64,000 nucleotides of DNA from Cytophagales bacterium (GCA_004293815.1 RDZD01000010.1:111375-175374); one strand, 5' to 3'; counted from the first letter of the stretch, positions 37,037 to 46,700 are shown. Notes: generated from the sequence alone by a model not told the origin. Program-made: numbers and translations.

Positions 37037-37428
37037 GTTTTTGCTTTTTTACTGTTTTATGTTAAAGTATTTTACGATAAAGATTTATGTTTAAGATTAA
37101 GACCATATTTAAGCCAAAAGCGTTGCAAAAATAGAAAAAAAATCCATAAAAAAAGCAAGTTTCGCTCCCAAAGGAGCTGATTTTACTTTTAAAATTGTAG
37201 CAGAACGCGCATAAAAAAACCTTTAGGCTAGCAAGATTGCTTGTTATAATTAGCTCGTAAGCAGCTAGTGTTTAGAGAAAAATAGATGCGAACTAAAAAT
37301 TTGATAAGTTTCTCTACTAAAAGCCATGCTGGTTTTTTTTCGTGTTTATGAAAAAAGCTTGTATATTTGCCGCTTCAAAATAGTTCTTTAAAAGCTACAA
37401 AAAACTTTAGAACAAGACATTTAGCATC
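37037..37428. other. Intergenic region between divergent lipoprotein and DUF255 genes
   Basis: AT-rich spacer of 392 bases. The only signal I can support is TATATTTG at 37362-37369, a -7 box for the DUF255 gene with TTCG (near TTTG) at 37339-37342, 19 bases upstream. No repeat or small frame was convincing. Confidence 0.45.
37339..37369 (+). promoter_or_regulatory. Probable promoter of the DUF255 gene
   Basis: TTCG at 37339-37342 (one mismatch to TTTG) and TATATTTG at 37362-37369 are 19 bases apart. The ATG is 60 bases downstream. Confidence 0.5.
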
Positions 37429-39528
37429 ATGCAAACTGCTCACAAAAAGCCCAATCGCTTGAGTACTTCTACCAGCCCTTATCTTTTGCAGCACGCCTAC
37501 AATCCTGTGGACTGGTATCCTTGGGGCGATGAGGCTCTCAAAAAAGCTGCCGACGAAGATAAGTTGATACTGCTCAGTATAGGCTACTCAGCTTGTCACT
37601 GGTGTCATGTCATGGAAAGAGAATGCTTTGAAAATGAAGTTCTTGCACGCTACATGAATGAGCATTTTGTGTGTATAAAAGTAGATAGAGAAGAAAGACC
37701 TGATATAGACCAACTCTACTTGGACGCGGCATCTGCCATGGGCAGTGCTACAGGCTGGCCTCTCAATATGTTTCTGTTACCAAACCATCAACCCATTTAT
37801 GGCGGAACCTACTTTACACCTGAGCAGTGGCAATCGGTTTTGGAACAGCTGCAAACACAGTTCAAAAATCAAAGAAATAAATTAGACGATATTGGTCAGC
37901 GAGTTACACAGTATCTGAACGTACCAGAGGTGCTTAAATACAAGCTAGAAACAAGAGAGGTAGAGCTTAATTACAATCAATTGAACAGATTAGTAGCCTT
38001 GTTTTCTAAAAAGTTTGACGAAAAAAATGGCGGTTTTGGCAGCGCACCTAAATTTCCGATGCCTGTTGCTTACTTGTTTTTATTGCGCTACTACAAACTC
38101 ACACTAAACACAGAGCTTTTAAACTTTATCACCTTCTCGCTGGATAGCATGGCGCGAGGGGGGATATACGATCAAGTGGGTGGTGGGTTTTCTCGATACT
38201 CAACTGATAATGAATGGTTTGAGCCGCATTTTGAAAAAATGCTCTACGATAACGCTCAGCTCGTTTCAGTGTACAGCGAGGCGTATAGCTTAACAAAAGA
38301 TCCGCTCTACAAAGAAGTTGTTTATGACACTATTGCTTTTGTAAAGCGTGAGATGTTTTCGCGTGAAGGAGGTTTTTATTCTGCTATTGACGCAGATTCT
38401 GAGGGAGTTGAAGGTAAATACTACGTTTTTTCCGCTTCTGAGATAGATGAAATCATAGGTTCAAAAGATGCGGCTCTCTGCAAAAAGTTCTTTGGAATAG
38501 AAGAAAAAGGTAACTGGAAAGAAGGTTTCACTGGCAATATTCTGTTCCGTACCCAATCAGAAGAGGATTTTGCAGAACAGAATGGGATTAAATACGACAT
38601 CTTTGTCAAAAAAATAAGTACTTGGAAAGGTAAATTGCTTAAAGCCAGAAAGCAATTTGTAAAGCCAGGTATTGATGATAAAATCATTACGAGCTGGAAT
38701 GCCTTAATGATCAAAGGTTTATGCGATGCTTACATGGCTTTTGGCGAGGAAGAGTTTCTTACTCTTGCCCTCCGAAATGCCACTTTTCTTGAGAAGCGTT
38801 TAGCGTACAACGTGGCTGTATTTCATACCTACAAAAATAAACAGGCTTCTATACCAGGCTTTATGGATGATTACGCTTGTCTCATACAGGCGTATATCGC
38901 TCTTTTTCAGGTGACACACCACAAACATTGGCTGTTTAGAGCTGAAAACATGACGCACTACGTAATGGGTAGTTTTTTCACTCGCAAGGATTCTCTTTTT
39001 GCTTACCGCGATTCAGGCACAGAGCCTCTTATTGCCACCAAAAAAGAAATTTTTGACAACGTGATGCCCGCCTCAAACTCTGTTATGGCGCAGAATCTAC
39101 ACTTTTTGAGTTATTATCTCAACAATGATCACTTCAAAAAAGTGTCACGCAAAATGCTCACAAGTATTCTACCGCTTTTCCTCACCGAACCGCGTTATGT
39201 AACTAACTGGGCTACACTGTTTACATATAACGTCTTAGAAACCACTGAGGTTACTGTGGTAGGTTCTAATGCCTTGGAGGTAACCAAAGCGATTCAGGCT
39301 CATTACTTCCCTAACAAAGTTGTTACGGCGGTTATAGCCGCTGATGATAGCGAGCAGCTCAAAGGTAAACAACCACCAGAGGGCAAAACCGCTGTCTATG
39401 TGTGTCGTAAGAAGACCTGCATGCCGCCAGTTTTTAGTGTTGAAGAGGCCATTGATGCCATTGACTACCAAGTGTCTAACGAACGCAAGCGCAAAGAAGC
39501 CGAACTCAACGAGCAGCCAAATAACTAG
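37429..39528 (+). CDS. DUF255 thioredoxin-fold protein (YyaL/SSP411 family)
   Basis: 699 residues. The N-terminal 165 residues are a thioredoxin-like DUF255 domain with [12 protein letters not shown] around 53-62 (Cys56, Cys59), preceded by [13 protein letters not shown]. The remaining 530 residues are an alpha/alpha-barrel resembling a six-hairpin glycosidase or epimerase ([54 protein letters not shown]). The family is found from bacteria to human (SPATA20) and its biochemistry is unsettled; a redox role is likely. It has no signal peptide and sits 33 bases before an exported HMA protein. Confidence 0.9.
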   Translation: MQTAHKKPNRLSTSTSPYLLQHAYNPVDWYPWGDEALKKAADEDKLILLSIGYSACHWCHVMERECFENEVLARYMNEHFVCIKVDREERPDIDQLYLDAASAMGSATGWPLNMFLLPNHQPIYGGTYFTPEQWQSVLEQLQTQFKNQRNKLDDIGQRVTQYLNVPEVLKYKLETREVELNYNQLNRLVALFSKKFDEKNGGFGSAPKFPMPVAYLFLLRYYKLTLNTELLNFITFSLDSMARGGIYDQVGGGFSRYSTDNEWFEPHFEKMLYDNAQLVSVYSEAYSLTKDPLYKEVVYDTIAFVKREMFSREGGFYSAIDADSEGVEGKYYVFSASEIDEIIGSKDAALCKKFFGIEEKGNWKEGFTGNILFRTQSEEDFAEQNGIKYDIFVKKISTWKGKLLKARKQFVKPGIDDKIITSWNALMIKGLCDAYMAFGEEEFLTLALRNATFLEKRLAYNVAVFHTYKNKQASIPGFMDDYACLIQAYIALFQVTHHKHWLFRAENMTHYVMGSFFTRKDSLFAYRDSGTEPLIATKKEIFDNVMPASNSVMAQNLHFLSYYLNNDHFKKVSRKMLTSILPLFLTEPRYVTNWATLFTYNVLETTEVTVVGSNALEVTKAIQAHYFPNKVVTAVIAADDSEQLKGKQPPEGKTAVYVCRKKTCMPPVFSVEEAIDAIDYQVSNERKRKEAELNEQPNN

Positions 39529-39561
39529 CATTCAAATTTTACATTTTTAAAGATAAATTCA

Positions 39562-39915
39562 ATGAAATTCTTAGCCACATGTTTTTTTATGCTGCTATGC
39601 TGGAGCTTTGATGCCAGCGCGCAGACATCTACCAAGAAATCACCCTGGAAACAAATTTCAATTGCGACCTCTTCACAGTGCGGAGCTTGCAAAGAACGTA
39701 TAGAAACAGCTTTTTACAAGCAAAAAGGCGTTAAAAAAGCAGTTCTAGACCTCAAGAAAGATGTTTTGAAAGTTCAATACAATGTTAACCAAGTGAGCGA
39801 AGCAGAGCTTAAAGCATTGCTCCAAAAGATAGGCTATGATGCAGATAATTTGCCAGCGGATCCAGTAGCTTACGAAAAATTACCTGCTTGCTGTAAAAAA
39901 GGTGGGCATGATTAA
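39562..39915 (+). CDS. Exported heavy-metal-associated (HMA) domain protein
   Basis: 117 residues. A signal peptide ends near ASA (20). The HMA domain (29-97) has Cys40 and Cys43 in SQCGACKERIETAF, the copper- or zinc-binding loop with CxxC, and the fold pattern VKKAVLDLKKDVLKVQYNVNQVSEAELKALLQKIGYDAD. The C-terminal tail has two further cysteines (PACCKK) and GGHD. It may bind or transfer metal ions in the periplasm. No P-type ATPase or efflux gene is present in the window. Its closeness to the DUF255 gene (33 bases) suggests a joint operon. Confidence 0.85.
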   Translation: MKFLATCFFMLLCWSFDASAQTSTKKSPWKQISIATSSQCGACKERIETAFYKQKGVKKAVLDLKKDVLKVQYNVNQVSEAELKALLQKIGYDADNLPADPVAYEKLPACCKKGGHD

Positions 39916-39950
39916 ACTCTATACAAGCTCTGTGCTTGTGTAAAAAACAG

Positions 39951-40000
39951 AACGTCATTTTACAAGGATGCTAAACACATTCAAGTAAAATGGCGTTTTT
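39951..40000 (+). terminator. Terminator after the DUF255-HMA operon
   Basis: Arms at 39951-39963 and 39985-39997 (one G-T pair) end in TTTTT. It lies 35 bases after the HMA stop codon. Confidence 0.75.
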
Positions 40001-40028
40001 CTTTGATTGAGCTGATAAAAATAATAAA

Positions 40029-40055
40029 GTCTCTAGCTGTAAACTTTCTAGAGAC
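40029..40055 (-). terminator. Probable terminator for the alpha/beta hydrolase gene
   Basis: GTCTCTAG and CTAGAGAC (8-base arms) flank an 11-base loop. On the minus strand the stem is followed by a T-rich stretch. It lies about 30 bases past the hydrolase stop codon. Confidence 0.55.
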
Positions 40056-40087
40056 CTCATTGATTTTTTTGATTTATTTAGGCAAGA

Positions 40088-41107
40088 TTATCTCCAAGGC
40101 TTGGTAGTCATTTTGCGTATATTGCTATTAGATAACGAGTTAGCTTGTGAAGGTCTGAACAGCTCTGGCTCTCTCTCTGAACTAGCAGTACCTCTAACTG
40201 GGGTGCTAGTAGTCATTTGTTCCTCTTTGAGCTGTATCTCTTGTTCTGTAGCTAAGGATATCGTAACTGCCGAGCTTTCTTCCTCAACAATTTCTTCTAA
40301 ATCAGGTCTATCAACCAGCCAATCTGCTAACTCACCAGTCAAGCGATTATGTCCACACTCAAGCAATAAGCTTTCTACTGTCAAACCTCTGAGGTTTAGC
40401 TCATTAGATGCGCTTTGAAAATCGTCACGTGTAAAAACAAAATCATCTGTGCCAGCCACCAACATAAGCGGGACTTTGCTGAGCTTAGCCCAGGTATCAC
40501 TATTGTTAGAAAATTTCCTGCAAAACTGCCAAGATCTGTAAACTTTTTGCAGGGCAGAAGGCTCTTTAATGGAATAATACTTCTGCCAGCGATAACGACC
40601 TTCGCTTATAATCTTCATTCTTTTGCAAAAAGATGCAAACTTAGCCAGCCTAGAAGGATGCTTTACGAAAAAGCGAAAAAGCTGTCGTGTGGGATACCAA
40701 GTGCCTAAAAAATACCATGTGTTGGTAATGACACCTAGGGGAGCCAAGAGCCAGAGCCTATCCACGGCTTCGCTATTAGCAGCGGCGGCTTCAATAGCAA
40801 GACGCGCTCCTAAAGAAAACCCTAAAATCTCGAATCTCTCAATTTTGTTTTCAGTTAAAAACTGTTGAAACTGCGCCACCCATTTGTCTGGATCAGCTAC
40901 GGGGCATTCTAAACCGCTTTCAGAATCAGTGGCTTTGTCGTCCCAGTCAATGACATAAACGGTGTAGTTGGGCAAGTCTTCAAGCCAGTCATCTAAATCT
41001 TCTGCGTCATTATTAAAGCCATGGAAAGCAATCATTGCTTTCTTGCCATTGCCTTTTTTGGTAAATTTGTGAAAAGAATCCACGATTTTTATTAAATGTT
41101 TGCGCAA
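40088..41107 (-). CDS. Alpha/beta hydrolase with disordered C-terminal tail
   Basis: 339 residues in this reading, starting at TTG (41107); a GTG at 41083 giving 331 residues is also possible, and no ATG occurs before residue 25. The hydrolase core has FHGFNNDAEDLDDW (28-41), nucleophile Ser98 (GFSLGAR), acid in AGTDDFVF (221 or 222) and His253 (CGHNR). The last 75 residues are polar and probably disordered (TEQEIQLKEEQMTTSTPVRGTASSEREPELF). There is no signal peptide, so it is cytosolic. Substrate unknown. The tail is unusual for this family and may be a targeting or interaction segment. Confidence 0.75.
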   Translation of the reverse strand: MRKHLIKIVDSFHKFTKKGNGKKAMIAFHGFNNDAEDLDDWLEDLPNYTVYVIDWDDKATDSESGLECPVADPDKWVAQFQQFLTENKIERFEILGFSLGARLAIEAAAANSEAVDRLWLLAPLGVITNTWYFLGTWYPTRQLFRFFVKHPSRLAKFASFCKRMKIISEGRYRWQKYYSIKEPSALQKVYRSWQFCRKFSNNSDTWAKLSKVPLMLVAGTDDFVFTRDDFQSASNELNLRGLTVESLLLECGHNRLTGELADWLVDRPDLEEIVEEESSAVTISLATEQEIQLKEEQMTTSTPVRGTASSEREPELFRPSQANSLSNSNIRKMTTKPWR

Positions 41108-41257
41108 AGTTCGAAAAAAAAATATTTGCAGCGTCTTATTGTTACGTAAATTTTTAAAAAATGTTTTAATAAGATTGTTTCTTATTTTTATTGCTTATAT
41201 TCACCGCCTTTCTATCGCATAAGTGCAAACTTTTTGTATCACATTAAAAACTCGACA

Positions 41258-42124
41258 ATGACAAAAGTGATTTTACTGTCATTTGCCTCCTTCTGGCTCT
41301 GTTTAATTACCGCAAGCGCGCAATCTGACACTACTTACTGGACAAAATCTTTTCAGGCAGGTCTGAACATCAATCAAGCGTCTTTCAGCGACAACTGGAA
41401 GGCGGGTGGTGTAAACTCTCTAGCTGTTGGCCTTTTTGCCAAAGGCAAAGCTTCATTTCTGAAAGGAAAAACGAGCTGGGATAATGAAATGCTTCTAGAA
41501 TATGGGATGTTGCGCACCAAAGGCACTGGCTTTCGTAAAACAGCAGACCGCATCTTGTTTGATTCTAAATACGGTTACAAGCTCAGCAAAAATCTAAATT
41601 TTTATGCCTCTTTAAATTTTCTTAGTCAGTTTGATAATGGCTTCAGGTATTTGAAGAACTCTGCAAACTTGGATTCTGCTGTAGTAATTTCGGGCTTATT
41701 TGCGCCAGCTTTCTTGACGCAGTCTATAGGTTTTGAATACAAGCCAGTGCCATACTTTTTTGCACGTTTGGGAATAGGGACGCTCCGTCAGACAATTGTG
41801 AGCGACAAGGAACTTTATTTGACTGAGCCAAAGAACTATGGGGTGGAGCAAGGCAAAACCATCAGAAACGAAATGGCATGTCAGCTTTTTATAGGTTTTG
41901 ATAAGAATGTAGCAAAGAACATCAATCTTAAAGCGTCTTATCTACTTTTTGCAAACTACGAAGACCTTGCCGCGATGGATAATAGACTTGATGTAGTGGT
42001 AGCGGCCAAAGTAAATAAGTACATAAATACCACACTAACAGCTGCTATGCTCTATGACCAAGATCAGGACTTTAAAGTGCAATACTCGCAAGTGCTCGCT
42101 TTAGGTATTTTGGTATCTCTCTAG
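41258..42124 (+). CDS. DUF3078 exported protein
   Basis: 288 residues from the ATG at 41258; a TTG at 41234 opens the longer frame. The signal peptide is cut near ASAQ (22). The DUF3078 core follows: YWTKSFQAGLNINQASFSDNWKAGGVNSLAVGLFAKGKASFLKGKTSWDNEMLLEYGMLRTKG, then repeated amphipathic beta strands (LNFYASLNFLSQFDNGF, SIGFEYKPVPYFFARLGIGTLRQTI, NINLKASYLLFANYEDL) and a closing QYSQVLALGILVSL. This looks like an outer-membrane beta-barrel-type protein. The function of the family is unknown. It converges with crtZ, with 14 bases between stop codons. Confidence 0.87.
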   Translation: MTKVILLSFASFWLCLITASAQSDTTYWTKSFQAGLNINQASFSDNWKAGGVNSLAVGLFAKGKASFLKGKTSWDNEMLLEYGMLRTKGTGFRKTADRILFDSKYGYKLSKNLNFYASLNFLSQFDNGFRYLKNSANLDSAVVISGLFAPAFLTQSIGFEYKPVPYFFARLGIGTLRQTIVSDKELYLTEPKNYGVEQGKTIRNEMACQLFIGFDKNVAKNINLKASYLLFANYEDLAAMDNRLDVVVAAKVNKYINTTLTAAMLYDQDQDFKVQYSQVLALGILVSL

Positions 42125-42138
42125 AATCCGTTCTGATT

Positions 42139-42591
42139 TCAATCTTCGGGGTCGTACCTGGGAAGGGCGTAGAGGAATCCAAAAGCTTCTGCGCCTTTTC
42201 TGTCTTTACAGCGGTGGTGTGCTTGGTGCGCACGGATAATGCGGCGCAGATACCTATTTTTGGCTACAAATCTAAACTTGATTCTACGATGTACAATCAA
42301 GTCGTGAAACACGAAGTAGAACAATCCATAAAGTAAAATGCCATAGCCAATTGGCTTTAAGAACCATAACCACGCCACTTCATAACCTAAAATGAGAGTA
42401 AGTACAGAAGGAATACTGAAAAGGAGTGTAAAATAATCATTCTTTTCTAAAAACCGGTCGGGTGGTTGGTGGTGCTCCTTGTGCCAAAACCACATAAACC
42501 CGTGCATCACATAACGGTGTATGCACCAGGCAGCTCCTTCCATGAGGAAAAATGTTCCCAATAAGAGCCCCCAAAATATTGCATATTGCAT
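42139..42591 (-). CDS. crtZ: Beta-carotene hydroxylase (CrtZ)
   Basis: 150 residues of the fatty acid hydroxylase superfamily. The di-iron histidine clusters are all present: HRYVMH, HKEHH, HDLIVHRR and HQAHH, among several membrane helices. GFMWFWHKEHHQPPDRFLEKNDYFTLLFSIPSVLTL is characteristic of CrtZ, which makes zeaxanthin from beta-carotene in the membrane. No other carotenoid gene is in the window. It lies downstream of rplW on the same strand but beyond a terminator hairpin. Confidence 0.92.
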   Translation of the reverse strand: MQYAIFWGLLLGTFFLMEGAAWCIHRYVMHGFMWFWHKEHHQPPDRFLEKNDYFTLLFSIPSVLTLILGYEVAWLWFLKPIGYGILLYGLFYFVFHDLIVHRRIKFRFVAKNRYLRRIIRAHQAHHRCKDRKGAEAFGFLYALPRYDPED

Positions 42592-42631
42592 ACTATTGAG
42601 TTTCTTTAATTTGTTTTAGCCTTTTAAACAC

Positions 42632-42669
42632 AAAAAACGCCAGAGTGTTTGAAACCTCTGACGCTTTTT
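42632..42669 (-). terminator. Terminator after rplCDW
   Basis: Arms at 42632-42645 and 42656-42669 pair best in minus-strand RNA, using G-U pairs, and end in a T run. It lies 30 bases after the rplW stop, showing that the ribosomal operon ends here. Confidence 0.75.
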
Positions 42670-42699
42670 GTAATAAAATGAATTGTTTGAACTTTAGAC

Positions 42700-43029
42700 T
42701 TAAGCTTTAGCTTCTACTGTTTGTTCTTCTGTCTCAGCAGCACCATAAACGTCTATAAAGTCGCCTTCTATAAGTTTTACATAAGCCTTTTTGGTACGTT
42801 CAGAGCGACCTCTAATCATGCCTGACTTTGTGAAACGATTTTTGGGCTTAGTGGCGTTAATGAGTGTGCGTACCGACTCTACATGCACGCCAAATTGAGT
42901 TTCTACAGCCGACTTGATTTCTATTTTGTTGGCATTCACGCTGGTAAGAAACACATAGGTGTTTTGCGTGCTGCTCAAGTCGTTGCTTTTCTCTGATAAT
43001 TTAGGTTTTTTGAGGATTGCCTTAGACAT
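42700..43029 (-). CDS. rplW: 50S ribosomal protein L23
   Basis: 109 residues from the ATG at 43029 (MSKAILKKPKLSEKS); a TTG nine bases upstream is less likely. The L23 fold is clear: YVFLTSVNANKIEIKSAVETQFGVHVESVRTLINATKPKNRFTKSGMIRGRSERTKKAYVKLIEGDFIDVYG. L23 lies at the peptide exit tunnel. It has an acidic C-terminal tail (AAETEEQTVEAKA) not present in short L23 versions. Last gene of the rplC-rplD-rplW operon; rplB, which normally follows, is missing. Confidence 0.97.
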   Translation of the reverse strand: MSKAILKKPKLSEKSNDLSSTQNTYVFLTSVNANKIEIKSAVETQFGVHVESVRTLINATKPKNRFTKSGMIRGRSERTKKAYVKLIEGDFIDVYGAAETEEQTVEAKA

Positions 43030-43067
43030 GACCTTCAATTGTTTTAAGCTTTTAAAGAAAACGAGAA

Positions 43068-43694
43068 TTATTCAGCCGCCTGAGCAAATCTTTTGGCTGC
43101 GCTTTCACTCAAAACTAAAACGTTTGAGTGCAAAATATCATAGGTGTTGAGTGCGTCATAAGTAACCACGTTAGTCTTAGGGAGGTTACGAGCTGAACGG
43201 TAAACGGTGTCGTTTACTTGAGCCGTAACGAAGAGCGTTTTAACGTTGTTCAAAGACAAATTTTTGAGTACACTCATAAAGTCTTTGGTTTTAGGAGTCG
43301 TCATGCTGAGATCTTCAAGCACCTTGATAGCAGAAGTGCTTGCTTTTGAACTCAATACAGACATACGAGCCAATACCCTTACTTTCTTGTTAATCTTGAA
43401 GCTGTAATCGCGAGGACGTGGACCAAATACGCGGCCACCACCTACAAAAACAGGCGACTTAGTACTACCCGCACGGGCACCACCTGTGCCTTTTTGCTTC
43501 TTAATTTTTTTGGTGGAACGTGCTATCTCAGCGCGTTCTTTGGATTTGTGTGTGCCCTGACGCTTATTAGCCAAATGTTGTTTGACGGCCAAATAAACTA
43601 CGTGCTCGTTGGGCGTAATACCAAAAACCTCATCGGGCAATGTAACCGTTCTGCCGGTATCTGCACCTTCTTTATTTATTACTGGTAAGACCAT
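43068..43694 (-). CDS. rplD: 50S ribosomal protein L4
   Basis: 208 residues. Core L4 segments: NEHVVYLAVKQHLANKRQGTHKSKERAEIARSTKKIKKQKGTGGARAGSTKSPVFVGGGRVFGPRPRDYSFKINKKVRVLARMSVLSSK and the C-terminal NVVTYDALNTYDILHSNVLVLSESAAKRF. L4 lines the exit tunnel and in enterobacteria also represses its own operon. It is followed by rplW with a gap of 38 bases and preceded by rplC with a gap of 61. Confidence 0.98.
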   Translation of the reverse strand: MVLPVINKEGADTGRTVTLPDEVFGITPNEHVVYLAVKQHLANKRQGTHKSKERAEIARSTKKIKKQKGTGGARAGSTKSPVFVGGGRVFGPRPRDYSFKINKKVRVLARMSVLSSKASTSAIKVLEDLSMTTPKTKDFMSVLKNLSLNNVKTLFVTAQVNDTVYRSARNLPKTNVVTYDALNTYDILHSNVLVLSESAAKRFAQAAE

Positions 43695-43755
43695 TGCTGA
43701 AAATCTTTTTTTAAAATTTTGCCAGAAAATTTAACAAATTAAATTTGTGGGTGGG

Positions 43756-44385
43756 TTACTTCTCGATGAGAATGAAAGAATCTTTAGCACCCGCGAAAGA
43801 ACCAGCTACCACTAAGATGTTAGCTTCTGGCATTACTTTGAGTACTTTGAGATTGGTCGTCGTTTTGCGGTCGTTACCCATGCGTCCAGCCATGCGCTGA
43901 CCAGGAAATACGCGTGAGGGATACGAAGAAGCACCTATAGAACCAGGTGCACGCAAACGGTCGTGCTGACCGTGTGTTGCCTGACCTACGCCGCTAAAGT
44001 TATAGCGTTTCACAACGCCTTGAAAGCCTTTACCTTTTGTAACACCCACTACCTGTACTTTATCGCCTTCAGCGAAGATGTCGGCCACAGTGAGAACGTC
44101 GCCGAGTTGTACAGTTTTAGAGGCTGAAAAGTCGCGAAACTCAGCCAATTTTTGTTTAGGTGTGGTATTAGCTTTTTTGAAGTGTCCCATGAGCGGCGCG
44201 CTTGTGCGGCTTTCTTTGCGCTCACCAAAACCAATTTGAACAGCATTATAGCCGTCTTTTTCCGGAGTTCTTACTTGCGTTACTGTGCAAGGACCAACTT
44301 GTATTACTGTGCATGCGACACTTTGTCCATCGGCACTAAACACGCTAGTCATTCCGATTTTTTTTCCTATTAAACCGGTAGGCAT
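43756..44385 (-). CDS. rplC: 50S ribosomal protein L3
   Basis: 209 residues. It begins [40 protein letters not shown], with the family motif [53 protein letters not shown] at about 118-170. L3 sits near the peptidyl transferase centre. It is the first gene of the operon and is preceded by a strong promoter. rpsJ, the usual gene before rplC, is absent. Confidence 0.98.
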   Translation of the reverse strand: MPTGLIGKKIGMTSVFSADGQSVACTVIQVGPCTVTQVRTPEKDGYNAVQIGFGERKESRTSAPLMGHFKKANTTPKQKLAEFRDFSASKTVQLGDVLTVADIFAEGDKVQVVGVTKGKGFQGVVKRYNFSGVGQATHGQHDRLRAPGSIGASSYPSRVFPGQRMAGRMGNDRKTTTNLKVLKVMPEANILVVAGSFAGAKDSFILIEK

Positions 44386-44461
44386 CGTTTTTGTGTTTTT
44401 AAACGATTGATAATTAACGCATTACGAAGTATCGTAGGCGTTGTTTTAAACTAAAGGTGCG

Positions 44462-44492
44462 CAAAGGTACAGCTTTTTTAATATTTTGCAAA
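44462..44492 (-). promoter_or_regulatory. Promoter of rplC-rplD-rplW
   Basis: On the minus strand TTTG (44489-44492) and TACCTTTG (44462-44469) are separated by 19 bases, an exact consensus match. This shows that rplC has its own promoter. Confidence 0.88.
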
Positions 44493-44619
44493 TGTTTGTG
44501 TAGTTTTTTTAAGACTTGGCCTGTTTTTGTTTTGGGCCTTAGTAGTGGTTACTTTTTATGAGGTAAATCCTTCTAAAAAGATTTGTGCTGTTTTGAGTTA
44601 AATATTTTGCAAAAGAAAT

Positions 44620-44627
44620 TACCTTTG
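44620..44627 (+). promoter_or_regulatory. Probable -7 box of kup
   Basis: TACCTTTG lies 36 bases before the kup ATG. At the -33 position TTA replaces TTG, so the promoter may be weaker or regulated. Confidence 0.5.
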
Positions 44628-44662
44628 CGGCTGTATAGATTTAAAACCAACATTAAAATTGT

Positions 44663-46639
44663 ATGGGGAGTTCTGGGGGGCATAAGTCGGCTGATGTTGT
44701 CAGCACAAGTGCTTTATTGATTACACTAGGCATTATTTTTGGTGATATAGGTACATCACCGCTTTATGTGATGAAGGCTATTGTAGGCTCAAGACCTATT
44801 AGTGAGGAACTAATTCTGGGTAGTCTGTCTTGTATTTTTTGGACACTCACACTTCAAACAACCGTCAAATATGTCTGGCTTACGCTGCAAGCGGATAATA
44901 ATGGTGAGGGTGGCATATTCTCGCTTTACACACTCATACGTGCGCGCTCCGCTAAGTATGCCTACGTTGCGCTTGCTGGCGGTAGCATGCTTTTGGCAGA
45001 CGGTATCATTACGCCGCCTATTACTGTAAGTGCTGCTATAGAGGGTTTGGCGGTTCCTTTTCCAGACTTGCCCTCTGTTCCTATTGTTATAGTGATTCTT
45101 TTGCTCATTTTCATAACACAACAGCAAGGCACTTCGCTTTTGGGGAAATTTTTTGGCCCCATCATGTTGTTATGGTTTCTGATGCTTGGTGGGCTTGGAC
45201 TTATCAATCTCTGGGGAAATTGGAGCATTGTTTTAGAGGCCATAAACCCCATTAATGCATGGAATTTATTAATGGAATATCCCGAAGGTTTTGGTTTGCT
45301 TGGCTTCGTATTTCTTTGCACAACTGGAGCAGAGGCTCTTTATTCTGATTTGGGGCACTGTGGACGCAGCAATATTCGCATTACTTGGACGGGAGTCAAG
45401 GTTTGTTTATTACTGAATTATTTTGGTCAAGCTTCTTGGCTTTTAACTTATAAAAAAGATGGTCTCTTAGGGACACTGAACCCTTTCTTTGGCATGATGC
45501 CTGAATGGTTTTTGCCTTATGGTATTGCTATGGCCACTATGGCTGCTATTATTGCTAGCCAAGCTTTGATTTCGGGCTCTTATACGCTAGTAAGTGAAGG
45601 TACACGTCTTAACTTTTGGCCTAAAATTGAAGTAATTTATCCTACAAATATTCGTGGGCAAATTTATATTCCAAGTGTGAACTGGCTTCTGTGTTTTGGC
45701 TGCATCGGTGTAGTACTTTATTTCAAAAAGTCAGAACACATGGAAGCTGCCTATGGTTTGGCTATTACTGTAACAATGTTGATGACTACTGTTTTATTGG
45801 TTGCTTATGGGAAAACAAAAAAATGGAATAAGATACTAATAGGACTTATTGCGATAGTATTTGGATGCATTGAAGTGGCTTTTTTGGTGTCCAATTTGGC
45901 CAAATTCATGCACGGCGGCTATGTATCTTTGGTTTTGGCAGGTGTTATTTTTAGTGTGATGTTTATTTGGACAAGGGCACACTTGATTAAAAAACTAAAC
46001 ACTGAAATGGAGGCGATAGAAGAATACTTGCCTCTTATCAATCAATTGAGTGATGACAAAAATATTCCTAAACGCACCGAAAACTTGGTGTATTTGACCA
46101 GCTCGGACAATGTAAATATGATAGAAAAGAGAATTCTAGAATCTATCTTCGACCATCATCCAAAACGAGCTGATATATACTGGTTTGTACATGTGGATAC
46201 TGACAATGAGCCATATAAAATGGAGTACACGATACATAAATTTGATAATTCTAAGAATGTTCTGCGTGTGACGTTCAATCTTGGTTTTAAAGTGGATATA
46301 CGTATAGATATGTACATGCGTCAAATTATTGCTGAAATGATCAAAAACAAAGAGATAGAAACCGTTCATGCAGCAGCTAAGTATGATTTCATGCGTGATG
46401 CTCACACTGGTGATATTCAATATATCGTTATGAAGCGATCCATTTCTCATGACAATGAGCTTACAAAGTTTCAAGATGCTTTGCTGTCATGGTTCTACCG
46501 CATCAAGAAATTGACTATCACAGAAGATGAATGGTTTGGAATCGATAAAAACAATTTGGTCATAGAAGAAGCTGTGCTTATGCTCAAAGATGAAACGAAC
46601 AGAAATATAAAACTGGTTCGTCGCGAGTCGGCTAGATAA
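44663..46639 (+). CDS. kup: KUP-family potassium uptake protein
   Basis: 658 residues with about 12 membrane helices in the first 430 residues and a cytosolic C-terminal domain. GIIFGDIGTSPLYVMKAI is the family signature; FWTLTLQTTVKYVWLTLQADNNGEGGIFSLYTLIR and LADGIITPPITVSAAIEGL follow. KUP proteins import potassium with protons. The C-terminal third (from IPKRTENLVYLTSSDNVNMIEKRI) is soluble and may be regulatory. Single gene with its own terminator; divergent from the ribosomal operon. Confidence 0.95.
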   Translation: MGSSGGHKSADVVSTSALLITLGIIFGDIGTSPLYVMKAIVGSRPISEELILGSLSCIFWTLTLQTTVKYVWLTLQADNNGEGGIFSLYTLIRARSAKYAYVALAGGSMLLADGIITPPITVSAAIEGLAVPFPDLPSVPIVIVILLLIFITQQQGTSLLGKFFGPIMLLWFLMLGGLGLINLWGNWSIVLEAINPINAWNLLMEYPEGFGLLGFVFLCTTGAEALYSDLGHCGRSNIRITWTGVKVCLLLNYFGQASWLLTYKKDGLLGTLNPFFGMMPEWFLPYGIAMATMAAIIASQALISGSYTLVSEGTRLNFWPKIEVIYPTNIRGQIYIPSVNWLLCFGCIGVVLYFKKSEHMEAAYGLAITVTMLMTTVLLVAYGKTKKWNKILIGLIAIVFGCIEVAFLVSNLAKFMHGGYVSLVLAGVIFSVMFIWTRAHLIKKLNTEMEAIEEYLPLINQLSDDKNIPKRTENLVYLTSSDNVNMIEKRILESIFDHHPKRADIYWFVHVDTDNEPYKMEYTIHKFDNSKNVLRVTFNLGFKVDIRIDMYMRQIIAEMIKNKEIETVHAAAKYDFMRDAHTGDIQYIVMKRSISHDNELTKFQDALLSWFYRIKKLTITEDEWFGIDKNNLVIEEAVLMLKDETNRNIKLVRRESAR

Positions 46640-46670
46640 CGAGTATCTGGCCTATTAAAACAGCAAAACT

Positions 46671-46700
46671 CTCTAGCCTATTATGGGCTGGAGCTTTTTC
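46671..46700 (+). terminator. Terminator after kup
   Basis: CTCTAGCCT (46671-46679) pairs with GGGCTGGAG (46685-46693) through two G-T pairs and is followed by CTTTTT. It lies 31 bases after the kup stop codon. Confidence 0.75.
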
